Below are positions 12,255-22,085 of a DNA stretch of 64,000 nt, piece after piece; positions within the stretch are counted from its first letter, which is position 1, and every line of letters begins with the position of its first letter. The translations under genes and the position numbers were made by a program. The notes under the pieces were generated by a model. It searched no databases. It was not told the origin of the DNA and saw only the letters and a program-made list of their open reading frames with translations. The DNA lies in NCBI GenBank assembly GCA_900073065.1, contig FJOG01000063.1, forward strand, positions 1,603 to 65,602, in the 5' to 3' direction. The DNA is from Phialocephala subalpina (taxonomy: Eukaryota; Ascomycota; Leotiomycetes; Helotiales; Mollisiaceae).

Positions 12255-14941
12255 ATGGACGCTTCTTTGCAAAGGATGGCTGAGCAGCCAGGCGACCTGA
12301 ATAGGGGAAATCCTACCCGACCCGAACAGCAAGGTCAGAGTCGTACCACCGTATCCCCCGAGTTCTTTGTCTAACGTAAAATCGCGTAGAATTCATCAAT
12401 GCTTTGTACTTTCCAACGATGGACCTTCAGTATCATAGCGTCATTCCCCCACTTCCTGGCACATGCGAGTGGCTTCGCAAAACGGAACTATATCAACAAT
12501 GGACTGCTGGTTCAAAAACTCCTTTGTGTATTGTTGGACCACCTGGGTCAGGCAAATCAACATTTATGCGATCCTTAGTCGACACATACTCACGCCAAGA
12601 AGCCCTTGTTTTGAAGCACTTTTTCTACGCCGGAGGGGAGTCACTGCAGAACACTCTTCAAGGGTTTATGCAGAACGTTCTATACTAAGTCCTATCTCAA
12701 CAACCCTGGGTACTCAGTAACATGACTCCGTTTCGGCTATTGGCAAGTGGAGCGCCAAACTTGAATATCATCCATCTAAATGAGCTGTTCCTCGAAACTC
12801 TTCTCGAAATATTGAAGGCCAAAACGCCTATCTTCTTACTCGTCGATGCTATCGATGAGTGTGTTGATGGGTTTGCGGAAGGCTGGAAATTTCAAACATT
12901 TGTCAAGACAACAATGGTTGAGTCGGCATCACTAAGCAGCCAACTTCATTTTTGTGTATCATCACGCTTGGTCGAGGAATTCGACTTCCTTTCTAAGAGC
13001 TTTAATCGGATTGAAATGGATCGGTACAACCGAGAGGACATCCGGTTCTATATAAAGCACAGCTTTGAAAAGGCGAGGAAAAGGTTGGCTCTAAGCCTGG
13101 GGCGCCATGAGGACCACTTTACCGATATAATGGAAAGCATAATGGCGATGAGCGAAGGTAGCTTCCTGTGGATGGCGCTTAGTACAGAGGCTCTCACAAG
13201 AGGAATAACGACTCGAGATACTCAGGCACAAGTTTTTCTCCGGCTTCAAGCATTACCCCAAGATCTACAAACACTTTTCACTTTCAAATTAAGCCAGATG
13301 GACGAACTAGACAAAGAAGATTCGAAACTCGTTTTGACATGCGCTTCGACTGCACAGCGGATGCTTACCCTACTCGAGTTCACTATAGCGGCCGCGTCTG
13401 AATCCGAAATCGATCAGAGGTTTGAGGATATACCCAATTGGGGACCTGACATGCTTACAAAGACTGAGCATTATCTACAAAGATCCTCCGCGGGGATGTT
13501 GATAACTGTGAGTTTAGAAAGTGACAAATCTGGAGAAAGTCCCGACAGATTTGTGACTTTCATGCATGTTGTCGTCAAAAAGTTTCTGGAACACCATCTT
13601 CGACATTTAGATTCTCTCTCTGAAGGCCATCACCACTTTGTTCTAGCCGGCACCCCAAATGTCTAATTCGATTCTCCTCCAGCTACTTCTTGTTAAGAGA
13701 ATCGTTGCCCCCATATGCCGAGACACTTTGTTTGGTGCAATTCAAGCCACTCCAACATTCGACCTAACTCCCGCTCTTAAACAATTACCTCTTCTGGATT
13801 ATGTTATTCAATACCTCTTCACTCACGTGCGAGAGTCACAATCCGCCGACTTTATTGACAAATGGTTGAAGGAATTCCTGTCGGCTTGTCCTCGGGAAGA
13901 CCATCAAGAAGAAACACTGCGTCTGTTTGATATCTGGGGCCATTTGAAGAACATCGAAATCGGCATGAATATCTACGGCCCAACCACAACCCCACTTCAT
14001 TTAGCGGCATGTTTCAGTCTGGACCATTACGTGTCGTGGTGGTTCTCGCGCGAAAGGAGACTTGCGCGGGACAGAGGCTCAATGTGTGATAGAAGATACA
14101 GACACGTAACAGAAAGTGGGCAATCTGTCCTGCATTGGGCGGCGTTCCATGGTAACTATGATGTTGCTCGTATCTTTTGCACGAAGCGTTGAGAGACGAA
14201 TTTGATGCTTGGAGAGATTTCATTGAACACATTGACAATGACATCCCAGGCGACCAGGAAAGTTTATCTCAAGGCATGCTAATGCGAGGTCGAGATGTCA
14301 ATCATTCGACGCCGCTTCATCCAGCAGCGGCACGAGGTCACCAAAATGTCACCGAGAGACTTGTTGAAGCACATAAAGAGTTACCGGACTATACGCTAGC
14401 GAGGGAGTCTCAATTGGAGGGAAGCATCAAGAACGGCAAATTGTTTTCGCAAATAGTCTCTGACCAAAAGGAGTTTATAAACTGCGGAGATCGTGACCAA
14501 AACACGGCACTTCATCTTGCGGTTTCGTTTGGTCACCTCTCAGTCGTCGAATTTTTACTCAACCACGGCGCGGACTGGACAACGCGAAATCGTATGCTAG
14601 AGACCCCCGCCATGATTGCAGTGAGGCTAGGATGTGTCTCTCTAGAGTCCAATCGTGTGTTCCAGGCCATCGGGAAGCTTCTGAATGCCAAGGCCTATGA
14701 GGCCTTAGATTTGGCCGAATCGCCACTCCCTGAAGCTAGATTTGTGGACAGAATGTTCGGTGGAACAAAGTTCCAGTTTGCCAAAGTATCTGAGAGTATT
14801 CCTAAATCCATACAGATCTCAATCCATGGACTCATCAATGGTTTGAATTCTGCCCTTGGAGTCGAGGATTCTGAATTGGGTTTGAATTGGATACACTTGC
14901 CAGCAAACAACGTAGGTCACCATAAGCTGCGACGTCACTGA
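12255..14941 (+). pseudogene. Second NACHT-ankyrin (STAND) gene, broken
   Basis: Start chosen at 12255: exon 12255-12333, a 56-nt intron 12334-12389 (GTCAGA...CTAAC...TAG), then the NACHT exon in phase. Walker A is IVGPPGSGKST (about residues 74-84) and Walker B FLLVDAIDEC near 12830-12860. Ankyrin-like segments follow: a weak one near 13990, TPLHPAAARGHQNV near 14310 and ALHLAVSFGHLSVVEFLLNHG near 14510-14570. Three lesions: in-frame TAA at 12686-12688 where the flanking frame continues without a break (fits CAA to TAA at CpA); a frameshift near 13655-13665; and a second frameshift at the T4 run 14175-14178, after which the frame resumes with L-H-E-A-L. It has fewer ankyrin repeats than the gene at 1113-7162 and is on the opposite strand. 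A full-length product is not expected. Confidence 0.82.
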
Positions 14942-15297
14942 TTACAACTGGTACCTTGCCAGATGAGATGGGTCGAGGCATGTCGTTCCTTTTCCGCCCG
15001 TGTATGCTGATTGCTTACTAGCTACTGTAGCTCATGATGCTATCTCTTTTCCGCCAAAAAGGGCTTCACAACCCAGACGCAGCTCAGAAGAAAGTTTTTC
15101 GCCGAGAACTATGGGCGGGACGTCAGCATCAGGGATCTCAAAGATCTCAAATAACGTTCATGAAACCTGGAGCACAATTAATTGCTCCTGTCCTAACAGC
15201 CCAGAGCCGGCGGACGGCATACTTGAAGGAACGTTTGTCCTTTTCGTAAGTCGTATTCGTCCCGCATCTCTCTCTAACTCACAGCTGAAATTTCCAA
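14942..15297. other. Intergenic, no gene seen
   Basis: The stretch lies between the ends of two convergent genes. Short open frames on the + strand at 15000-15305 carry no recognised motif and run into the Cys-rich gene on the other strand. Confidence 0.35.
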
Positions 15298-15935
15298 CTA
15301 TGTAGATGCCTTATATCCATTGGGCTCAACAGGAGCATCATCAGGGAAGACCCAAGAGTTCTCAGTAGTGCGAGGCAACTGCTTAGACTCAGTGATACCC
15401 CAATTGCCGATTTGGAATGTGGGGTGAGCAGCGTTGAGCTTGACGACGGCATTAACCAAGTCGCGAGTGCGAGAAAACAGCTCAAGAGGAATCTAGGAAG
15501 AAAAGTAAGCAATATCAAAGAAAACACATAAGAAGGCCCTTACTTTCTGATACTTGCTCTTGAGCTTAGCATATCGAACACAAGCAAAATGTGGATTGTG
15601 CTGATCGCAAACGTGACGGGGATTGAGAGGAAGTTGTCGGATGCAGCGCATACAGAAGTGAAGAGGAGGGAACTCGGAGGAATAAAGAGGCTTATAACGC
15701 GTGAGACTTTCGGCAGCGCCCACTGCGGGGTAGGAGGGGACACGCTCCGGAACACTATCGGGGGGGCTGAGCGCAAGATCCTTTATATATCTATGAATCA
15801 AAAGTTAGTATCAAGAAAGTGAAATGAATGGAGAAAAGGACTTTAGTTAACCGTATTAGTTCTCAAAGTGGTTAGGATCGGAGACACTCTAGAGACTCTG
15901 CAACGCTTACTGGGAGAAGGAGAATTAGGAGCCAT
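15298..15935 (-). CDS. Small Cys-rich protein, function unknown
   Basis: The best supported exons are 15544-15790 and 15298-15492, joined in phase by a 51-nt intron (GTAAGG...CCTAG). Exon 15544-15790 is preceded by a strong acceptor with a perfect TACTAAC branch site (15804-15810 on the + strand). A full model starting at ATG 15935 needs exon 15911-15935 and a 10-nt micro-exon (AACTAATACG, near 15855-15864); all phases then match, but the micro-exon is speculative. The product has P-P-L-H-F-C-M-R-C-I-R, then H-V-C-D and H-F-A-C-V-R-Y. The arrangement resembles small zinc-binding proteins I recall from Leotiomycetes in which a second C-x2-C is present; here Tyr (TAT) stands where those Cys would be. 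Upstream sequence is odd and gene-free, so this may belong to a repeat. Confidence 0.4.
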
Positions 15936-16979
15936 AGAAGCACGCGTAGATAATGGAATAACGGCGCGTTGTGCATTTCGACCGCGAGGGCGCAAGGGGT
16001 CGGAGTAAAGGCGAGGGGAGTAACTATCTGATTATCTTTCGCATTATTAGTGGAAGAATCAGAATGATGGGAATGAAGACTTAGAGGAGATATTACTGAG
16101 AGTGATCTAATGAGGAGTATTGAAGTAGTGAGATGACGTGAAGAGGAAGCTGAATAGAGGAAATAAGGAAAAAGTGGTAATATGGTAAGGAAAACTTATT
16201 ATAGGGAGGAAGGGTGATTATATAGATATAACGCGTTAGCGCGCACCCACCGAATCACCACCGACCGACCGACCTTGTCCCGATTGGGAAGGGATGAAGC
16301 CCGCGACTTCCGCAAACGATGGAAATGATTAGTCGCCCAAATTCGCGTCTAGATTATAATAAAGGGTATAAATAGGGTCCGATTTTCGCGCGCACACCCT
16401 CCGGCAACCCCCCCCAACAACCAACACAATATAATTACTTATTATAACGCGAGCCATAAAACCAAAGATCTCGCGTTTACATATACGGAAGGTTTACAAA
16501 GGCGTTTCAAAGGGCTAATAGGCGTAAACATGGAAGTTTCTAGGCTAGAGTTAAGCGCAATAAGTAACATATTGGGAGAAGGAGTCTAAAGGTTTGCAAG
16601 AAGGCCAAAGGGCCACCGCTATAAATGTATTGCGGATAATGGAAGGGGAGTCTAGAGAGGGGACAAGATTATAACTTGCATTGCCATAACGGCGGTTTAC
16701 CGGAGTGATACTCTGACCTTATAATACTAACTTCTAAGGATAGCTGATAGTCGGGAAAACTTCTAGGGTTATCAATGGGTTCATAATAGAGGTAAAGGTA
16801 CCACAAATAGACTTGCCCCCAACCGGGGCCTAAGAGGAGGGGTCATTCTCGCTTTTCCCCTCTGACGAGGATTGTAATTTAGAAATAGTATAGCTTATAG
16901 TTAGCCCTTCGGGCAGATTCCATAGCAATAAATGATTTATCTATTTATCTATATCCATTGGGAAACGAGAGAAAATCAG
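15936..16979. other. Gene-free purine-rich stretch of unusual composition
   Basis: About 1 kb without a credible coding frame. It holds long A/G-rich runs at 16060-16210, an ACCGACCGACCGACC tract near 16260-16275, a C8 run near 16410, several ATAACGCG words (16230 and 16445), and a TATAAATAGGG near 16368. The mixture suggests a degraded repeat, but no terminal repeats or target duplications were found. Confidence 0.4.
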
Positions 16980-18863
16980 ATGAATATGGACATGTTCACC
17001 CTGTGTAGATTTCTTCTGGAAGCTGAGCCCTGGCGACTTCCTGACCTTGTCTTACAACTCGCAACAGAAAACACAGAGGGTCTTGACAAAGATTCCAAAA
17101 TTTCTTCTGAATTCTCGAGCGTTCCATATCTGAGAAATGCTCTGCAAAGCTTCCTCGAGAAAACAAGAGACGAGAAGCCGAACGTGGAAATCTCGGGGCG
17201 AAATAAATATAGTGTGGACAAGGAGCGGAAACTTTTGCGCGGTGCGCTAAAAAAAAATATACCTCGATTCCGTCACGGGTGATCGAGAAAAGGATCTCAT
17301 CAATATTTACGCTAGGAACGCGCATCCTCTTCATATTCGGCGAACCCTTGACCAGTACTTCTACTATATGCTTGACAACATAGCTCCCAGAAACCGAGAT
17401 CAAGTTGTCTCCCATTCCGGTAAGAGAGTAGGACGAAAGCAAATCGTTATGATGGTAGACCAACTCTAGATTTAAGTTATCGGAGGTAAGTATTGACCGT
17501 AATTCTTTCAGACAATATTCTCATTTGATTACATGGGACGAAGGGCAAACACTGACTTGCAGAAGACACAATCATCTTGAGTTTCCCTCAAAGACAGCAA
17601 GCTTCAGTTGATGACCCAGATACTTTTGATATGACCAATATTCTCGATAGGGTCTCCAAAGACATCAAAAATGTCACCAAATCGAATCAAATGAGTCAAA
17701 TCATCATTCGAGAATGCACCTCTGCGTTTTTTGATCCAAGCAGATATGTGCCGGAGGATTTCCAATTCTTTGAAATGTTCGAGAATTCGATTGGAAAAGT
17801 TGTAAGTTTCGGGATTTTGATAAATTACAACTGCCCGCAGTTCTGCTTCACTGAGGAATTTTTACAGACCGATGGAGAAACTGCTTGTTACGATCGCTTT
17901 ATCAAAGCCCTTGCGGCGCCAGACAAGCACGATCCCGCCGATATTACAGAGGAATCAAACCTCCTTCGCGAAATCAAAGACATCTCAGACGAATTGAGGA
18001 TACTAGATACGATTTTTACTGACCAGATTCAAGCATTGTCTGACATGAAACGTTCAGAAATCATGTTCAGTTTTTCTCCTGGATCCGAGCTGATAAGTAA
18101 CTTGACACGGCAACAGGGGAGGGTAAACAATATGCGAGCGCAAGCCGAAACTACCTATAAATCGGCGAGTGGTTTTTTTTCATCCCCAAAGAGCCAAACC
18201 TTGTGGCATGCATTGCTAATTTCTACAGCTCAACGATCTCATGGATCTTCGTCAAAAGTATGCCAACCTATCAGAAGCCAAATCCGCTCGGAAGCAAGCA
18301 GAAGACACGGGGAAACAAGGCAACACGATCATGGTATTCACAATAGTGACCATCCTGTTTGTAAGATAACCTGAAGAACACCTCTTCTTGAACATGCCAG
18401 GCTAACCAGGACAGCTTCCCGCGTCTTTTATGGCCTCATTCTTCGCTTTACCGGTCGACAAATTCCCACGTGTGCAAACAAGCGAACTTGAACTCTCATA
18501 TGTCGTGAAGTGGATGTGTAAGTTGTGCCAAATGTAATCTTGTTGCTTTGATAGACTGGTTAATTTCAAGTAACATTTACCGTGCCGATGGCAGTTTTCT
18601 TCATCTCACTGGCGTTCTATATTAATGAGATTCTTGCCTTCTTTTCAAGGATACTAGGACTAGACAGGCAGAAGGATCAAGAAGGGAGTAACCCTCCTCC
18701 GATAATTGGTACGGTTGGTATGGGTAACGTTGTCCCAGGAAACGCAGTCACCCTTCTATCGACAACCATGCCTCCTCAAACACAGCAGACCACTAGCTTT
18801 CAGCCCAAGGCCCCAAAATTTTGGATGAGGCGTCGACAGAATAATAGAGGCAGCCTTGTATAG
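16980..18863 (+). pseudogene. CorA-like Mg2+ transporter family gene, broken
   Basis: Encodes the C-terminal architecture of fungal CorA-like membrane proteins: a helical cytosolic part with R-R-T-L-D-Q-Y-F-Y-Y-M-L, then two membrane segments (TIMVFTIVTILF-LPASFMASFF and TFTVPMAVFFISLAFYINEI). Likely introns: 17486-17562, 18165-18228 (GC-AG donor GCGAGT), 18361-18414 and 18518-18570, all phase-consistent. A possible 39-nt intron at 17802-17840 keeps the frame open either way. Lesions: a one-base frameshift in the A9 run 17249-17257, and in-frame TAG (17467-17469) and TAA (17473-17475) where the surrounding motif D-Q-L-x-I-x-V-I-G expects Trp twice. Both fit TGG changed by G-to-A. The canonical GMN of bacterial CorA is not seen, as is common in this fungal branch. 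The 5' end is uncertain; the ATG at 16980 is only the first plausible start. Confidence 0.75.
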
Positions 18864-19026
18864 AGTGGATCTCTTGACTGTATATAGCATCGCCGTTGTA
18901 ATACATGAAACTGGAGAGAGCATATCCGATTCTCTAGATAACACGTGACTCTAAAGACCACTCCTGTACCTAGCTTGTCTTCTTAATGGAATCCACATTC
19001 CAAAAGTTGCGCATTCTGTAATTCTT

Positions 19027-20826
19027 TCATTCCGCCACAGCTTCAATTTGGTGGTCCAAAGCAAGCATTGGTTCGATGTTAATCGGCTCGTACAGTGTGT
19101 GATCATCTCCAGGTTTATCCCAACTTATTTCAACCTTGAAAGCTTCGTTGACAATGACAGTGACATGGACACCGTTGCGATCGAGATAGATCAACCTTGC
19201 GTCTGGTGCTTTGTGTGGTCGAACTGCCACCTTAATATACACATCGTCCTCAGGTTCATGCCACTGTATTCGATCGGATCCCTTACTCGCAGACACACTA
19301 CCTAAACTACCAGTGCTTTTCGAAGTGAGATCTTGTAAGTAGGGACGGCCATCTCCATCACAATATTCAACATAAGCTGCCGCACCCAGGCGCGCTTTCT
19401 TGCTATCGTGTTTCGCCTTGATGGTTATGTTGATGTTGAGGTCCGGAATACCAGTGCTGAATTGCAATACATAAGGTTGCCACGGAACGACAACAGCCAA
19501 ACGCGAGGACAAGTTTATAGCTGTTGCAACATCATCATCAGTGTCGATACATGTTGGTATCAACTCGATTGCATTCTCTCGAAGACCCCGCGTCTCCACG
19601 AAGTAAGCTCTCCGTGAGTAGTACGACGCAGTTTTATTGCCTCCACGATGTATAAACAGATAAATCGATGCAGTCAACACTTTTTGCCTTCTCAGATCTT
19701 GTTCTGACAATTCTATCAAGTCCCGGGGTCGATTGGCCGTGTTTCTGTAGTAGACTCCGGAGAGGTCTGCTTTCTGTCGAACCAGAATTCCGATGCGATC
19801 TGCGGAACTCCCTGTGCACCGCAGAACGACACAGGTGTTTCCTCCGTAAGAAGCATTCTGTAGGTTATAATGAAAATACTCCACAGGAAGATGTAAACCC
19901 CTATTGGTAAGCGACCACGGAGCAACGGGCGAGTTGATTGGTCCTTGATTGATTGGCGATCTCAAAACATTTCCAGGACTAGAAGTCTTTGGCACGATAT
20001 CTCTAGCCTGGCAAAAGTCCATCGGAGATCTTGCAAGACAACTCGCTAAAACTGATGATGGTGAGCTCGATGTCCAAGCAAGTATACTCTCATCATTCGA
20101 AGCACTCAAGATCTGTTCTTGAAGCCTGAAGAATGCTTTGTCCCCCTCCCCATACACGAGAGGCATGTTGACATTGAAGATCCCCATCAAGCAATACGCT
20201 ATATCTTCAGTTCTCGTAGTCTCTCGACTTGACGCCCAATACATTCTTTGGGCGACACTGAAATCCTCAAGAGCTTTCTGTCCCGAGAGCATTTCAGCAT
20301 GCACGCCCGTGATCTCGACAATAAGGTCTTCAAGGCTGGACAGAGTGCCGATCTCCTGCCAGGCTTTGCCTCTCCCAATGCCATAGAAGATTACGTTTGC
20401 TGGCGCAATCAGCTCTTGAAGGGTCCAGCCTCGCTTGAACCACCTGCTGTTTCGGAAAGCAGAATCTTCCTCGTAGAAGTCCCCGCTCGCCGGAACATCA
20501 GACAGAATAACATAGCAAACGATTGCTTCCTGGTACCATCGAAACATGGAATTGATTGCTTCTGACAATTCGGCGCTGCTTGTTTTGTCGATGCAGCATG
20601 TATCAATCCAGACATGTTCGAAGCCGTGAGATAGCGCAACTTCGCAACAGCGCACTATTTTCTCCGAGCCCTCTTTGCTGGATCCTTCTTTGGTGGGTGT
20701 TTTGCACTGAAGATCTTGGAGTGAGACCTCGTCTTTGCCCCACGTGTGCGAGAGGATTGCGTATGGTGGAATGCGAGAGCCCAAGAACTCGTCAACCTCG
20801 ATTGTTTTGGTATTGAGGAGACGCAT
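19027..20826 (-). CDS. HET domain protein (heterokaryon incompatibility)
   Basis: Single-exon gene of 599 residues from the family-typical start M-R-L-L-N-T at 20826; the frame stays open upstream to an ATG at 20970, adding 48 residues without known motifs. The N-terminal HET domain carries the usual blocks: Y-A-I-L-S-H-T-W-G, H-V-W-I-D-T-C-C-I-D and R-W-F-K-R-G-W-T-L-Q-E-L, followed by Y-C-L-M-G-I-F-N-V-N-M-P-L-V-Y-G-E-G. HET proteins trigger growth arrest or cell death after non-self recognition when hyphae fuse. The C-terminal half has no recognised domain. There is no stop or frameshift, in contrast to the other HET gene at 49235. It converges on the CorA-like pseudogene, ending about 160 bases from it. 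Confidence 0.88.
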   Translation of the reverse strand: MRLLNTKTIEVDEFLGSRIPPYAILSHTWGKDEVSLQDLQCKTPTKEGSSKEGSEKIVRCCEVALSHGFEHVWIDTCCIDKTSSAELSEAINSMFRWYQEAIVCYVILSDVPASGDFYEEDSAFRNSRWFKRGWTLQELIAPANVIFYGIGRGKAWQEIGTLSSLEDLIVEITGVHAEMLSGQKALEDFSVAQRMYWASSRETTRTEDIAYCLMGIFNVNMPLVYGEGDKAFFRLQEQILSASNDESILAWTSSSPSSVLASCLARSPMDFCQARDIVPKTSSPGNVLRSPINQGPINSPVAPWSLTNRGLHLPVEYFHYNLQNASYGGNTCVVLRCTGSSADRIGILVRQKADLSGVYYRNTANRPRDLIELSEQDLRRQKVLTASIYLFIHRGGNKTASYYSRRAYFVETRGLRENAIELIPTCIDTDDDVATAINLSSRLAVVVPWQPYVLQFSTGIPDLNINITIKAKHDSKKARLGAAAYVEYCDGDGRPYLQDLTSKSTGSLGSVSASKGSDRIQWHEPEDDVYIKVAVRPHKAPDARLIYLDRNGVHVTVIVNEAFKVEISWDKPGDDHTLYEPINIEPMLALDHQIEAVAE

Positions 20827-20970
20827 GTCGACAAAGATCTCTGAGCCTCTTTGGTGGCTGCTTCTGAGTACGTTGAGTTGCTGATTCCAAGGACTGGCAT
20901 GAGGGTCGGTAGTAGTGCATATTGGGAAGGCAGCGGTGCTGGAGTGCGCTTCTGGGAGCTGAGAGCTCAA

Positions 20971-22085
20971 CGCTCAGAATATTCGTATGGAGGAGTATTG
21001 CAATTGAAATTATCTCAAAGAAATCTCATTGCGACATGCAGACTCCTTTTGCGAAAGAATACGTACAGAATTAAGATGCACAGAGGTTGCGCAGGAAGCA
21101 ATCGCAACGATAAGGCTGAGGCTGAGACATTCAGCTGCAGCTGCACGACCCATCCAATGACCGCGTTTCTTGGCACAGCCACATCCTGCCACTGCAAGCG
21201 CTTATTATTGGCAACAAATCATAGATTTCGTGGAAAACCCGAAGGTCAACTTGAACGTAGCATTGATTCAAAAAAATTTGACAGAGCTTATCAAAAAAAA
21301 AAAGGGAATTGCAAATGGGAACGAACATCTTCAACAACCCTCGCTTGATCTCGCTAGCCTCAGGGGGGAGGACGAGTGACAGTTAGGCTAGCTAGTTTCG
21401 CCATTACACTTCGATAATTTTTTAGGGAGTGGTGTATGGGAAAACTAACCAGCATCTGGAAAATTTGTTACGAAAATTTTGAGTGGCACAGGAGAGCATT
21501 ATGACAGAAAAGGAGCGCAAGTGCGGGGTAGATGCGGGGTAAACACTTCGATATTTGTGGTCCGCCACTGGAATCTCGAATATTAAAATTCTCAAAACGA
21601 AGATACCACGAGTTCTAATGTCATCAGAAACCCAAGCACACGTACTTGACAAATGATACCTTGCATCTTATCTCTTGAAAAGCAGTCGTCCTCGCTCAAC
21701 CTCTATGCAAGACTCACGTTACATTTCCCCTTGTGTCAAATCAAGTGCTTGGGAGCCTTGAAAAGGGGTTCGCTTCCTTTCACAGATCCGCATTCACTTC
21801 CAAGAACTTCCTTCATTCAATTTTGCCGGCGGTAACACATAGCTTCTTCCACGTGCCATCTTTTCCCTATTATTCCAGCAGCCGCTTCCAATTTGTTGAT
21901 CATTTATTATATCCTTTTCCTCTCCATCAAAACTCGTAAGGCAGATTGCTAGAGATCGAACTTTACGGATTTCCGTCTGCCGCTGCGGAGGGATACGTGC
22001 GTTGTGAGCGTCTTGCATCTTTCGCTTTTAGAAGCGATCTGTACACCATAGTGATCTCACAAAAGAGTGTAAAAACGCGTTCCAC
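20971..22085. other. Intergenic region, no gene seen
   Basis: About 1.1 kb between two minus-strand genes. Overlapping short frames on both strands around 21000-21400 show no motif or consistent splice pattern. An A11 run lies near 21293-21303. The region should hold the upstream sequence of the HET gene and the 3' flank of the LRR gene. Confidence 0.35.

Noticed and set aside
17802..17840. Possible 39-nt intron in the CorA-like gene
   Set aside because: It has GTAAGT and CAG ends but is below the usual minimum length, and the frame is open through it; left undecided.
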